Positions 34,400 to 43,675 of a stretch of 64,000 bases of DNA are shown piece by piece. The DNA lies in assembly GCF_963662805.1 (NCBI RefSeq), contig NZ_OY759869.1, positions 62,001-126,000 of the forward strand, given 5' to 3'. This DNA comes from an uncultured Cohaesibacter sp. (lineage in GTDB: Bacteria; Pseudomonadota; Alphaproteobacteria; Rhizobiales; Cohaesibacteraceae). The notes beneath the pieces were generated by a model. The model made no database searches. It saw only the letters and a list, made by a program, of their open reading frames with translations, and was not told the DNA's origin. Position 1 is the first letter of the stretch; every line of letters begins with the position of its first letter. Made by a program: the position numbers and the translations under genes.

Positions 34400-35349
34400 G
34401 CTGACCGTCCCTTCCTGAGGCGCGGATCGATCACGGCATAGGTGAGGTCGACGAGGAAATTGACGGCGATGACGGTGGCCACCAGAAGGATGATGATGGC
34501 CTTGACCGTGATGAGGTCGCGCTGGTTGATAGCCTGAAAGACGAGACGCCCGAGGCCGGGCAGCGAGAAGACATTCTCGATGATGACGGTGCCTGCCAGA
34601 AGGAATGAGAATTGCAGCCCCATGATGGTGACGACAGGAATGAGGGCATTGCGCAGGCCATGATGGCGCAGGGTGCCGGTGAAGCTGAGGCCCTTGGCGC
34701 GGGCGGTGCGCATGTAATCCTCGTGCATGACCTCAAGCATCGAGGAGCGCATGATGCGGGCAAGGATCGAGGCCTGCGGCAGGGCTAGTGCAACGGCGGG
34801 CAGCGTGAGCGCCTTCAGGGCTGGCCATAGCCCGTCCTGCCAGCCGGGAAAACCTCCCGACGGGAACCAGTGCAGGGTCACCGCAAAACTCATGATCAAG
34901 AGGAGGGCAAACCAGAAATTGGGGACGGCGATGCCGAGCTGGGTCGCGCCGATGAGGCTGACGTCGGGCCAGCGACCGTGATTGCCCGCCGCGATGATGC
35001 CAAGGGGCAGGGCGATGAGGGTCGAGAGCAGGAGCGCGAGCAGGGCGAGCGGTAGCGATACGGTCAGGCGCTCTGCGATCAATTCGGTGACGGGCACCGA
35101 ATAGGTGTAGCTGATGCCGAAGTCGCCCTGAAACATGCCTGCGATCCAGTGCCAGTAGCGCTCGACAAGGGGCAGGTTGAGGCCCATCTGCTCGCGCAAG
35201 GTCGCGAGCGTGTCTTCCTGTGCGTTGATGCCAAGAATCAACTGGGCCGGATCGCCGGGCAGGATTTCCATCACCGCGAAGACGAACAGGGAGGCTGCGA
35301 ACAGCGTCAGACACAGGGACGCCAAACGGCGTAGCGAATAGAAGAGCAT
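34396..35349 (-). CDS. Peptide-type ABC transporter permease (DppB-like)
   Basis: The ATG at 35349 is preferred to the TTG one codon upstream. The 317-residue protein starts LFYSLRRLASLCLTLFAASLFVF and continues EILPGDPAQLILG, the classic DppB/OppB N-terminus. About six membrane helices follow, with the EAA-like loop EDYMRTARAKGLSFTGTLRHH before the last two. It forms the channel with the DppC-like protein. A 16-base perfect palindrome lies 13 bases upstream of the start codon and a terminator-like hairpin lies further upstream. Confidence 0.94.
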   Translation of the reverse strand: MLFYSLRRLASLCLTLFAASLFVFAVMEILPGDPAQLILGINAQEDTLATLREQMGLNLPLVERYWHWIAGMFQGDFGISYTYSVPVTELIAERLTVSLPLALLALLLSTLIALPLGIIAAGNHGRWPDVSLIGATQLGIAVPNFWFALLLIMSFAVTLHWFPSGGFPGWQDGLWPALKALTLPAVALALPQASILARIMRSSMLEVMHEDYMRTARAKGLSFTGTLRHHGLRNALIPVVTIMGLQFSFLLAGTVIIENVFSLPGLGRLVFQAINQRDLITVKAIIILLVATVIAVNFLVDLTYAVIDPRLRKGRSA

Positions 35350-35362
35350 CAATCAACTGTGC

Positions 35363-35378
35363 GCCGAACCGGTTCGGC
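35363..35378. promoter_or_regulatory. 16-base perfect palindrome in the dppB-like leader
   Basis: GCCGAACCGGTTCGGC reads identically on both strands and sits 13 bases before the DppB-like start. It could be an operator or an RNA hairpin that affects ribosome access. Confidence 0.45.
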
Positions 35379-35395
35379 AAAAGGGCCATGTGAAA

Positions 35396-35422
35396 AAGGC
35401 ACGGCGATGATCGCCATGCCTT
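35396..35422 (-). terminator. Attenuating terminator between binding-protein and permease genes
   Basis: The near-perfect arms at 35396-35408 and 35410-35422 form a hairpin of about 11 bp with one G-U, followed on the minus strand by TTTTT. It would reduce permease expression relative to the binding protein. Confidence 0.7.
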
Positions 35423-35448
35423 CTGATCTTTTAGCTCGAATGGCGCGG

Positions 35449-36936
35449 TTAGTCCATCCACTCCACCGCAGTCAGGTCGTTTGCCTGCACCGGAGCGTTG
35501 GCCCAAAGGCCCTTGATTTTCTTGTTCCAGACGCCGGTTTTTGCGAGCTGGAAGAGGAAGCCGTTGACCGCGTCGTCATTGAGCTTGCGCTGGGCTTTCT
35601 GCAGCAGCTCCGTGCGTTTGGCTTCGTCCGCCGTTGCGTTGAGCTCGGTGATGATCGCGTTGAAGTCGTCATTGTGATAGTTGAAATAATAGTCATCGCG
35701 GGCATAGATGCCGATGTCCATCGGCTCCGTATGGGAGACGATGGAAAGGTCATAATCCTTGCCCTTGAAGACCTGCTGCAGCCACTGGCCCCATTCCACG
35801 TTGATGATTTCGAGGTCAATGCCGATCTTCTTGAGGTCGGAGGCGATGATCAGGCCGGAGCGGCGGGCATAGTCGGTCGGTGGCAGATGCAGGCGAGCCT
35901 TGAAGCCGCCTTCGAGACCGGCTTCCTTCAGCAGGGCCTTGGCCTTGTCGATATCGTAGTCATAGACCTTTGACAGATCCACATAGGCCGGGTTGTGCGG
36001 TGCAAAGTGCGAACCGATGAGGGTGCCGTAACCGAACATGGCACCGTCAACGATGGCCTGCCGGTCGATGGCGTGAGCCATTGCCTTGCGGACGCGGACG
36101 TCATCAAAGGGCTTCTGGGCATTGTTGGTGGCAAGAACCGTTTCGCCTTCGGTTGTGCCGACGACAACATCAAAGCGGCCATCGGCTTCGAGTTGCGGCA
36201 GCATTTCAGGCGCAGAGAAAATCGGATAGGCATCGACATCACCAGCCATCAGCGAAGCAAGCTGGGCGGAAGCGTCGGGGACGATCTTGAAGGTGGCCTT
36301 GTCGAGGGCAACCGCCGATCCCCAATAGTCGGGGTTCTTCTCCAGGGTGATGGAATCGCCCTTCACCCATTTCGACAGTTTGAAGGGCCCGGTGCCGATC
36401 GGCTTGGTCTTGTTGGTCTCGGCACTTTCCGGCGCGACGATGATGGCATCACCCCAGGCGAGGTTGAAAAGCATGTTGCCGGTCGGGCGCTTCAGGGTGA
36501 TCTCGACGGTCAGGGGATCTTTGGCCGTTACGGACTCGATGGGTTCGAACAGGGCTTTCTGAGCGTTGACGGATTCTTCTCCACGGGCGCGATCAAGCGA
36601 GAAGACCACATCGTCGGCATCAAAGGTCGTGCCGTCGTGGAAGGTCACCCCGTCGTGGAGCTTAAACGTGTAGGTCTTGCCATCCTCGGAAATGGTCCAG
36701 CTTTCTGCGAGGGCGGGAACGACCGAGCCATCGCCGATGATACGGGTCAGACCTTCGAAGACGTTGGTGTAGACGATTTCGTCAATCGCGGCGGCAGCCC
36801 CGGCTGTGGGGTCAAGGTGCGGTGGCTCAAGGCGTACGCCGATGGTGATGTCCGTGCGGGCCGCCAGTGCTCCGGTTGCCAGAAAGCCGCTTGCCACAAC
36901 CAAAGCAGCGGTCCATTTCAGTGCAGACTTGATCAT
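35449..36936 (-). CDS. ABC transporter substrate-binding protein, family 5
   Basis: The 495-residue protein has a signal peptide ending SGFLATGALA and a mature start ARTDITIGVRLEPPHLDPTAGAA, typical of family-5 (DppA/OppA) binding proteins. Conserved elements include SWTISEDGKTYTFKLHDGVTFHDGT, GTGPFKLSKWVKGD and KAMAHAIDRQAIVDG. It captures the substrate in the periplasm for the permeases and fused ATPase downstream. An M20 deacylase gene lies 83 bases upstream in the same direction, so the ligand may be an N-acylated amino acid or small peptide later cleaved in the cytoplasm. That link is inferred from context. Confidence 0.95.
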   Translation of the reverse strand: MIKSALKWTAALVVASGFLATGALAARTDITIGVRLEPPHLDPTAGAAAAIDEIVYTNVFEGLTRIIGDGSVVPALAESWTISEDGKTYTFKLHDGVTFHDGTTFDADDVVFSLDRARGEESVNAQKALFEPIESVTAKDPLTVEITLKRPTGNMLFNLAWGDAIIVAPESAETNKTKPIGTGPFKLSKWVKGDSITLEKNPDYWGSAVALDKATFKIVPDASAQLASLMAGDVDAYPIFSAPEMLPQLEADGRFDVVVGTTEGETVLATNNAQKPFDDVRVRKAMAHAIDRQAIVDGAMFGYGTLIGSHFAPHNPAYVDLSKVYDYDIDKAKALLKEAGLEGGFKARLHLPPTDYARRSGLIIASDLKKIGIDLEIINVEWGQWLQQVFKGKDYDLSIVSHTEPMDIGIYARDDYYFNYHNDDFNAIITELNATADEAKRTELLQKAQRKLNDDAVNGFLFQLAKTGVWNKKIKGLWANAPVQANDLTAVEWMD

Positions 36937-37019
36937 ATAAATTCTCCCCGACCTGAGGTTTGTCGAATTTTGTTTTTGCTAAACAGTGTTCTGTGCTGTT
37001 TAAGATCCGAATTTGAATT

Positions 37020-38291
37020 TTACTGCTTTGTATTGCCTAAAAGTCCGTGGATAGCAAGAGCCATGATCTTGGCAGAATCGAGCATATCCCGAATGCCGAC
37101 ATATTCGTCCGGCTGATGGGCCAGATCCAGTATACCCGGACCATATGCGATGCAATCCTTCAACTTACCAATTCGGTCAATATGCTTTTGGTCATAGGTG
37201 CCGGGCGAGATGACGAAGTCCGGAGCCTGTCCCAGAATGTCCGCCATGGCCTTCTCTACCGCCTTGACGACCGGCTGGTCGCGGTCGGTCATGGTGGGCA
37301 TGACTTCAAAAAGATCGCGGATATCATAGCGGAAGGACTGCCGGTTGGACTTGAGATCCTCAAGCAGATCCGTGATCTCCCGCTTGACGGTCGGCAGATC
37401 TTCCTCGATCAGGAAACGGCGGTCGATCACTATGCGGCAGCTGTCTGGCACGCATGGGGATGGAAGGCCTTCGTAACTCTCGCTCTGGCCACCATGTAGG
37501 GAATTGATGTTAAGGGTCGATTGCTTTGCCCCTTCCGGGACCACTGGCATGTCGGTGTGCTTTTGCTGCAAGGCTGGGAAAAGCGTGTCCTCGAATCGCT
37601 CCAGCACGGCCCCCATGTGCCGGACAGCGCAATCGCCAAGAAACGGCATCGAGCCATGGGCGATGGCGCCATGGGTTTCGATTTCCGCCCACCAGACGCC
37701 GCGATGACCAAGGCAGATGCGGTCCTTGTTGAGCGGCTCGGGGATGATGACGTGATTGACCCTGTTGGGGGCGAAATAGCCCCGTTCGGCAAGATAGGCA
37801 ACGCCGCCGTAACCACCGGATTCCTCGTCACAGGTAGCCGAGATCTCTATGGCCCCGTTGAAATCGGGGTGGCAGGCGATGAAGCTCTCAGCGGCGATGA
37901 TCGAGGCGGCAAGACCGCCCTTCATGTCGCAGGCACCACGGCCATAGACCTTGCCATCCTCAACGATGCCTTCAAAGGGTGGTTTGGTCCAGCCTTTGCC
38001 GACCTCGACCACGTCGATGTGGGAATTGAAATGGATGCAGGGGCCCGGGCCTCGGCCTTCCCGTCGGGCGACGAGATTGACGCGGGGGTAGCGCTCGCTG
38101 TCGCCGGGGGTGCCTGTGGCGCGGACATAGTCCAGCGCGAAGCCGGAGCGTTGAAGGCGCTCGCCGACATATCGGGCACAGGGCTCATAGGCCTCCCCGG
38201 GTGGATTTATGGTGGGGAAGCGAATGAGATCGCGGGTGAGGGCGACGAGATCCTGTTCTCTGTCCTCGATATGATCGACGAGGTTTGTCAC
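37020..38291 (-). CDS. M20 family deacylase (ArgE/DapE type)
   Basis: The 423-residue protein shows the zinc ligands of M20 peptidases: FNSHIDVV (histidine and aspartate), GRGACDMKGG (bridging aspartate) and CDEESGG (catalytic and ligand glutamates). The N-terminus LTRDLIRFPTINPPGE is typical of the ArgE/DapE family. Such enzymes remove acetyl, succinyl or other acyl groups from amino acids, or cleave dipeptides. The position just before the peptide-type importer suggests that it processes the imported compound, rather than serving arginine or lysine biosynthesis. A 7-bp inverted repeat (TCTGAAC/GTTCAGA, 38306-38329) lies just upstream of the start. Confidence 0.9.
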   Translation of the reverse strand: MTNLVDHIEDREQDLVALTRDLIRFPTINPPGEAYEPCARYVGERLQRSGFALDYVRATGTPGDSERYPRVNLVARREGRGPGPCIHFNSHIDVVEVGKGWTKPPFEGIVEDGKVYGRGACDMKGGLAASIIAAESFIACHPDFNGAIEISATCDEESGGYGGVAYLAERGYFAPNRVNHVIIPEPLNKDRICLGHRGVWWAEIETHGAIAHGSMPFLGDCAVRHMGAVLERFEDTLFPALQQKHTDMPVVPEGAKQSTLNINSLHGGQSESYEGLPSPCVPDSCRIVIDRRFLIEEDLPTVKREITDLLEDLKSNRQSFRYDIRDLFEVMPTMTDRDQPVVKAVEKAMADILGQAPDFVISPGTYDQKHIDRIGKLKDCIAYGPGILDLAHQPDEYVGIRDMLDSAKIMALAIHGLLGNTKQ

Positions 38292-38370
38292 GCTACGGCC
38301 CTCCTTCTGAACTCTACTGCCGGTTCAGAATGGGCCTTGTGTCCCGATCTGTCGAGAGGGAAGCGGCAAA

Positions 38371-40038
38371 TCAGCCGCCGCTTCTCAGATCCTCGACGGT
38401 CTTGACCGGCGTGACCGCGTTCTCGTCGGTGATGATCTCGATGAGTGCCGGGCCGTTGTGGGCCATCATGCGGGCGAAGGCATCCGCGAACTCTTCGGTC
38501 TTTCGCACCGTTTCCGCGTGTCCCCCCATGGCCCGTGCCATGGCGGCAAAATCGGGATTGACGAGGCTGGTGCCGGAAATGCGGGCCGGATAGGTGCGTT
38601 CCTGATGCATTCGGATGGTGCCGTAGCAGCCATTGTTGACGACGATCACCCGAATGGGGGCGCCTTCCTGTGCTGCGGTGGCGAATTCCTGACAGGTCAT
38701 CTGAAAGCAGCCATCCCCGGCAAAGCAGATCACGGTGCGCTCAGGCCGTGCGATGGAAGCGGCAACGGCGGCGGGAAGACCATAGCCCATGGAGCCCGAT
38801 GTGGGTGCAAGCTGGGTGCGCCAGCTGCCGTAGGTCAGGAAGCGGTGAGCCCAGATGGCATAGTTGCCCGCCCCGTTGGTGTAGATCACATCGTCCGGCG
38901 TGTTGGCCTCGATATGTTTCATCACTTCGGCGAGCTGGACGTCGCCGGGGCTCTTGCGCTCGGGGATGGCAAAGAAGGCTTGGAAAGCCTGATGAAGCCC
39001 CTCGACCCAACCGGCTGTGCTCTCGTCGCGAACCTTGCCGAGGGAGGCAAGCGCAAGGGCTGCGGTCTCATGGCGCGCTGCGATGGCGAGCGCGGGATCA
39101 TAGACCCGGCCCAATTCTTCCGGGTCGGCATGAATGTGGATCAGCGGTTGGGCAGGGACCGGGCAATCGATGAGGGTGTAGCTCGATGTGGTGCAGTCGC
39201 CAAGGCGTGCGCCGAGCACCAGCAGCAGATCGCTCTGTCTGATCTTTTCGGCAAGCGCGGGATTGATGCCAAGGCCGACATGACCGGCATAATTGGGGTG
39301 ATGATTGGGAAAGTAATCCTGACAGCGGAAAGAGACGCCGACGGGCAGGGCGTTGGCTTCGGCAAAGGAGACGACAGCATTGCGGGCGGTCTCGGACCAG
39401 CCGCCCCCACCGATGATCATGAAGGGACGTTCAGCGTGTGACAGTCGTTCCTTGATTTCTTTGAGCGCTTGAGGCGAGGGAGCGCTGTCTGCTGGCATGG
39501 CCTTGGCGGGCAGTTTGACCGGGGTGGTGACCTCGTCACGCAGCATGTCCTCGGGCAACGCCAGCACCACAGGGCCGGGGCGGCCGGACAGAGCGGTGTG
39601 ATAGGCCCGGGCGATGAATTCGGGCACACGGGTCGCGTCATCGATCTTGGCCACCCATTTGGCCATCTGGCCGAACATGCGCCGGTAGTCGATTTCCTGA
39701 AAGGCCTCACGCTCGATCTGATCGCGGGCGACCTGACCGATGAAGAGGATCATCGGGGTGGAATCCTGAAAGGCAACATGAACGCCTGAGCTGGCGTTGG
39801 TCGCGCCGGGGCCGCGGGTAACCATGCAGAGGCCGACCTCACCGGTCAGCTTTGCATGGGCGTCGGCCATCATCGAGGCGCCTCCCTCCTGCCTGGCATT
39901 GACGAACCTTAACTCCGGCGCGTCACACAGCGCGTCAAGGACGGCGAGGTAGCTCTCTCCCGGAACGCCGAAAATGGTGGTTGCGCCTTGCCTGACGAGG
40001 CTCTGGACGAGTAGGGTTGCCCCGGTTGTCCGGCTCAT
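38371..40038 (-). CDS. ThDP-dependent enzyme, acetolactate synthase-like
   Basis: The 555-residue protein has the three-domain ThDP layout. The N-terminal part has TTIFGVPGESYLAVLDAL and the catalytic glutamate in ARQEGGASMMADAH (near residue 50). The central domain is FAD/nucleotide-like. The C-terminal ThDP site is GDGCFQMTCQEFATAAQ with VNNGCYGTIRMHQ. It resembles the acetolactate synthase/benzoylformate decarboxylase superfamily, but no small regulatory subunit gene is adjacent. A 2-oxo acid decarboxylase role in the catabolic array is therefore as likely as acetolactate synthesis. It lies 51 bases behind the CoA-transferase gene and 79 before the M20 deacylase gene. Confidence 0.88.
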   Translation of the reverse strand: MSRTTGATLLVQSLVRQGATTIFGVPGESYLAVLDALCDAPELRFVNARQEGGASMMADAHAKLTGEVGLCMVTRGPGATNASSGVHVAFQDSTPMILFIGQVARDQIEREAFQEIDYRRMFGQMAKWVAKIDDATRVPEFIARAYHTALSGRPGPVVLALPEDMLRDEVTTPVKLPAKAMPADSAPSPQALKEIKERLSHAERPFMIIGGGGWSETARNAVVSFAEANALPVGVSFRCQDYFPNHHPNYAGHVGLGINPALAEKIRQSDLLLVLGARLGDCTTSSYTLIDCPVPAQPLIHIHADPEELGRVYDPALAIAARHETAALALASLGKVRDESTAGWVEGLHQAFQAFFAIPERKSPGDVQLAEVMKHIEANTPDDVIYTNGAGNYAIWAHRFLTYGSWRTQLAPTSGSMGYGLPAAVAASIARPERTVICFAGDGCFQMTCQEFATAAQEGAPIRVIVVNNGCYGTIRMHQERTYPARISGTSLVNPDFAAMARAMGGHAETVRKTEEFADAFARMMAHNGPALIEIITDENAVTPVKTVEDLRSGG

Positions 40039-40089
40039 GATGTTTCTCCTCCCCTTGATCTTCGGCCTTTTGATTGAGCCCGGGCCTGT

Positions 40090-41373
40090 TTACGGGCTTT
40101 CTGCGCCCACAACGCCGTCGGTGATCAGCCTTTTTATATCTTTGTCGCTCAATCCCAGTTCTCCTGCAAGGATGGCGATGCTGTGTTCACCCAGTTTCGG
40201 CGGTGGGGCATTGTATGTCGCTGGTGTCTGGCTCATGCAGATGGGGTTGGCGACCCCCGGCACCTGAGTGCCGTCTTCTCGCTGAAGGGCGATTTGCATG
40301 CCGCGATGGATGACCTGCGGTTCGGCAAAGACCTGATCGATGGTGTTGATCGGGCCGCATGGAATGCCGGCGTCATTGAGCAGCGACAGCCAGTCCCGTG
40401 CGGATCTGTCGACGGTGACGGCGGCGATCTTGGCGGCGAGGGCTTCGCGGTTTTTCACCCTTGCGCGATTGGTGGCGAAGCGTTCGTCCGCGATCAGGGC
40501 ATCAAGGCCTGACAGTGAGCAGAAGCGGGCGAACTGGCTGTCGTTGCCAATGGCGATGATGAAATGCCCGTCCGAAGATGGAAAGGCGGAATAGGGCATC
40601 AGGTTGGGATGGTTGTTGCCCATCTGGGTCGGTGCCTTGCCGCTGACCAGATAATTGGTCGCCTGATTGGCAAGGGCCGCGACCTGAACATCGAGCAAGG
40701 CCATGTCGATATATTGCCCTTCGCCGGTTTCCCTGCGATGGGCAAGCGCGGCGAGTATGCCGATGGTGGCATAAAGGCCGGTCATGATGTCAACGAGCGC
40801 AACGCCCACCTTGACGGGGCCACCGCCGGGGGTGCCTTGCGGTTGGCCGGTGACGCTCATCAGACCGCCCATGGCCTGAATCATGAAGTCATAGCCCGCC
40901 TTTGATGCATCGGGGCCGGTCTGGCCAAAGCCGGTGATCGAGCAATAGACAATGTCGGGCTTGATGGCCTTCAGGCTGTTGTAGTCGAGGCCATATTTGG
41001 CAAGGCCTCCAACCTTGAAATTTTCCAACACTACGTCGGACCGGGCCACCAGTTGATGGATTAGGGCTTGTCCTTCTTTGGATGTGATGTCGATGGCGAG
41101 GGAGCGCTTGTTGCGGTTGGCACAGGCGAAATAGGCGGCGTCGGTGGTCTCTGAGCCTTCCACTCCCTTGAGGTAGGGCGGTCCCCAGCCGCGGGTGTCA
41201 TCGCCGCCGGTGGGGCGTTCGATCTTGATTACGTCCGCGCCGAGATCTCCCAGAATCTGGCTCGCCCACGGGCCAGCCAGAATGCGCGAGAGATCGAGCA
41301 CACGGATGTTGGACAGTGCCCCACCCGAGGCAGTGTCTGTTTTCGGCTTGGTTTCGCTTGCGCGGTCTTGCAT
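40090..41373 (-). CDS. CaiB/BaiF class III CoA-transferase, probably glutarate CoA-transferase
   Basis: The 427-residue protein begins with a disordered stretch. It then shows IRVLDLSRILAGPWASQILGDL, VIKIERPTGGDDTRGWGPPYL and the catalytic aspartate in VALVDIMTGLYATIGILAAL. Its start overlaps the glutaryl-CoA dehydrogenase stop by one base (TGATG). That gene pair is the standard arrangement for glutarate catabolism (gcdG-gcdH in pseudomonads, SUGCT in animals), where the transferase makes glutaryl-CoA from glutarate using succinyl-CoA. The specificity for glutarate is inferred from this coupling. Confidence 0.88.
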   Translation of the reverse strand: MQDRASETKPKTDTASGGALSNIRVLDLSRILAGPWASQILGDLGADVIKIERPTGGDDTRGWGPPYLKGVEGSETTDAAYFACANRNKRSLAIDITSKEGQALIHQLVARSDVVLENFKVGGLAKYGLDYNSLKAIKPDIVYCSITGFGQTGPDASKAGYDFMIQAMGGLMSVTGQPQGTPGGGPVKVGVALVDIMTGLYATIGILAALAHRRETGEGQYIDMALLDVQVAALANQATNYLVSGKAPTQMGNNHPNLMPYSAFPSSDGHFIIAIGNDSQFARFCSLSGLDALIADERFATNRARVKNREALAAKIAAVTVDRSARDWLSLLNDAGIPCGPINTIDQVFAEPQVIHRGMQIALQREDGTQVPGVANPICMSQTPATYNAPPPKLGEHSIAILAGELGLSDKDIKRLITDGVVGAESP

Positions 41374-42560
41374 CAGAAGAAGGCCTGCAAACCAGTCTGG
41401 GCACGGCCGAGGATCAGCGCGTGGATGTCGTGGGTGCCCTCATAGGTGTTGACGGTCTCCAGATTGACCATGTGGCGGATGACATGGAATTCGTCCGAGA
41501 TGCCGTTGCCACCGTGCATGTCGCGGGCGAGGCGGGCCACATTGAGGGCCTTGCCGCAGTTGTTGCGCTTGATCAGTGAGACATTTTCGACCGGGCAATT
41601 GCCTTCGTCCATCATGTGGGCGACGCGCAGGGCTGCCTGAAGCCCGAGGGTGATCTCGGTCATCATGTCGGCGAGCTTCAATTGAATGAGCTGGGTCTGG
41701 GCGAGGGGGCGGCCGAACTGCTTGCGGTCGAGGGTATATTGGCGGGCTGCATGCCAGCAGAATTCCGCCGCACCCAGCACGCCCCAGGCAATGCCGTAGC
41801 GGGCCTTGTTGAGGCAGCCGAAGGGACCGGCGAGGCCCTGAACATTCGGCAGCAGGTTGTCATCGGGCACGAAGGCATTGTCGAGGACGATTTCGCCGGT
41901 GATGGAGCCTCTGAGGCTCATCTTGCCTTCGATCTTGGGGGCCGAGTAGCCGTCGGTATCCGCTTCGACGATGAAGCCCTTGATCTTGCCGTCATGGGCG
42001 TCCGATTTGGCCCAGACGATGGCGATGTCGGCGATCGGGGAATTGGTGATCCACATTTTGGCACCGGTCAGGCGATAGCCGCCGTCGACCTTGTGGGCGC
42101 GGGTGACCATGGAGCCGGGATCGGAGCCGTGATCGGGTTCGGTGAGGCCGAAGCAGCCGATCATCTCACCGGTGGCGAGCTTTGGCAGATATTTCTTCTT
42201 CTGCTCTTCGGTGCCGTAGGCATTGATAGGATGCATGACAAGGGAGGACTGGACCGACATGGCCGAGCGATAGCCCGAGTCGACGCGCTCCACCTCGCGT
42301 GCGATCAGACCGTAGGCGACGTGGTTGACCCCCGCTCCGCCGTATTCCTCCGGGATGGTCGAACCAAGAAAGCCAAGTTTGCCCATTTCCTTCATGATGG
42401 CGATGTCAAAAGTCTCGGCCCGGTTTGCTTCCAGCACGCGCGGCATCAGGCGATCATCACAATAGGCGCGGGCCGCGTCCATGATCATGCGCTCTTCTTC
42501 GGTCAATTGTTGGCTGAACAGGAAGGGGTCTTCCCAATTGAAGGTCGGTTTGGCGCACAT
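41373..42560 (-). CDS. gcdH: Glutaryl-CoA dehydrogenase
   Basis: The 395-residue acyl-CoA dehydrogenase has the GcdH-specific features FNWEDPFLFSQQLTEEER, DSGYRSAMSVQSSLVMHPI, GLTEPDHGSDPGSM and WITNSPIADI. The catalytic glutamate is in TVNTYEGTHDIHALILG. It oxidises and decarboxylates glutaryl-CoA to crotonyl-CoA with FAD, passing electrons to ETF, in lysine, tryptophan and glutarate breakdown. It is transcribed behind a LysR regulator gene (191-base gap) and coupled to the CoA-transferase gene. Confidence 0.95.
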   Translation of the reverse strand: MCAKPTFNWEDPFLFSQQLTEEERMIMDAARAYCDDRLMPRVLEANRAETFDIAIMKEMGKLGFLGSTIPEEYGGAGVNHVAYGLIAREVERVDSGYRSAMSVQSSLVMHPINAYGTEEQKKKYLPKLATGEMIGCFGLTEPDHGSDPGSMVTRAHKVDGGYRLTGAKMWITNSPIADIAIVWAKSDAHDGKIKGFIVEADTDGYSAPKIEGKMSLRGSITGEIVLDNAFVPDDNLLPNVQGLAGPFGCLNKARYGIAWGVLGAAEFCWHAARQYTLDRKQFGRPLAQTQLIQLKLADMMTEITLGLQAALRVAHMMDEGNCPVENVSLIKRNNCGKALNVARLARDMHGGNGISDEFHVIRHMVNLETVNTYEGTHDIHALILGRAQTGLQAFF

Positions 42561-42683
42561 ATGCCGGGTTCCTCGATTGTTTTTGCTGCAACGGGGCCAT
42601 GCATAGCTATTGGGATGGCCCTTTGTGATTTCGGACCATCCTAGTCTCGCCGTTGCTGACTGAAAAGCGAGGAAATTTCAGAG

Positions 42684-42706
42684 TGCCATGACAATAGGTC
42701 ATGGCA
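42684..42706. promoter_or_regulatory. Inverted repeat upstream of gcdH
   Basis: TGCCATGAC-AATAG-GTCATGGCA is a perfect 9-bp dyad with a 5-base centre, 124 bases upstream of the gcdH start and downstream of the LysR stop. It has no T run. A second overlapping dyad CAATAG/CTATTG spans 42692-42719. An operator for the LysR regulator is plausible. Confidence 0.45.
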
Positions 42707-42751
42707 TCTGTGACTATTGTCGAGTTTCTGGTGTTTTGTCATGAATAGGGG

Positions 42752-43675
42752 TTATGACATGGCGGCCTTGTTCTGCTCCTTCTTGGTGATCTGGGCTTCG
42801 CGCATCACCCATGTGCGGAAAGTCTGAAGGTTGGGGTTGGCGCGCTTTGCCTGAGGATAGGCGAAGTAATAGTTGCCATTGGAGCGGACGAGCCGCTCCG
42901 TCAGCGGGACGAGATTTCCTGCGAGGATCTCGTCCTCGACGAGGAAGCGCGGCAGGAGGGCAACGCCCATCTTGGAGGCTGCGGCCCGGATGACCATGTG
43001 GAAATGTTCGAAGCGCGGGCCCGAATGGGGGCTGGGGTGCTCATATTCGGTCTCCCTCAGCCAGTGAATCCAGAAATTGGGCCGGGAGCTGGCCTGAAGC
43101 AGCGGATATTTCAGCAACAGGGCCTGAAGTCCGATGGCTTCCTTTTCTGCCAGCAGATCCGGGTGGCCGAGCGGGACAACATATTCGGGCATCAGGACAT
43201 CAGTGAGGGCCCCCGCCCAGCTGCCTTCGCCGAAATGGAAGGCGGCGTCGATGTCCTTGTCGCCAAACTCGAAGGGTTCGATCTTTGTGATGAGGTGAAT
43301 GAGGACTTCGGGATGGGCCGTGGTGAACTTGTTCAGTCGCGGCACGAGCCAGCGCGCGCCAAGGGTTGGCAGGCAAGCGATGGTCAGCTCTCCCCCCTGA
43401 CCGCGATAGGCCAGAAGCTCGAGGGTTGCGGTTTCGATGTCCTGCAGCTTGCTGCGGATCTTCTGGGCATAGACGCCGCCAGCTTCCGTGAGAACGAGCC
43501 CGGCACCGGTCCGTTCGAACAGGCGCAGACCCAATTGTTCTTCCATTGTGCGCATTTGCCGGGAGATGGCGCTCTGGGTCACGCCCAGCTCACTGGCCGC
43601 TTTGGTGAAACTGAGATGCCTTGCTGCGGCTTCGAAGGCCCGCAAGGCGGAGAGGGAAGGAAGGTAATTCAGCAT
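42752..43675 (-). CDS. LysR-type regulator, GcvA-like (probable regulator of gcdH)
   Basis: The 307-residue protein has the LysR winged HTH (SLSALRAFEAAARHLSFTKAASELGVTQSAIS) and a GcvA-like effector domain (TIACLPTLGARWLVPRL, SNGNYYFAYPQAK). Such regulators sit beside gcdH in many proteobacteria (GcdR) and respond to glutarate. This one is upstream of gcdH in the same direction rather than divergent. Control probably acts at the dyad-containing 191-base gap. The ligand is inferred. Confidence 0.9.
   Translation of the reverse strand: MLNYLPSLSALRAFEAAARHLSFTKAASELGVTQSAISRQMRTMEEQLGLRLFERTGAGLVLTEAGGVYAQKIRSKLQDIETATLELLAYRGQGGELTIACLPTLGARWLVPRLNKFTTAHPEVLIHLITKIEPFEFGDKDIDAAFHFGEGSWAGALTDVLMPEYVVPLGHPDLLAEKEAIGLQALLLKYPLLQASSRPNFWIHWLRETEYEHPSPHSGPRFEHFHMVIRAAASKMGVALLPRFLVEDEILAGNLVPLTERLVRSNGNYYFAYPQAKRANPNLQTFRTWVMREAQITKKEQNKAAMS

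Noticed and set aside
35995..37116. 373-residue plus-strand open frame
   Set aside because: Antisense to the substrate-binding protein gene; the minus-strand product has a signal peptide and family motifs.
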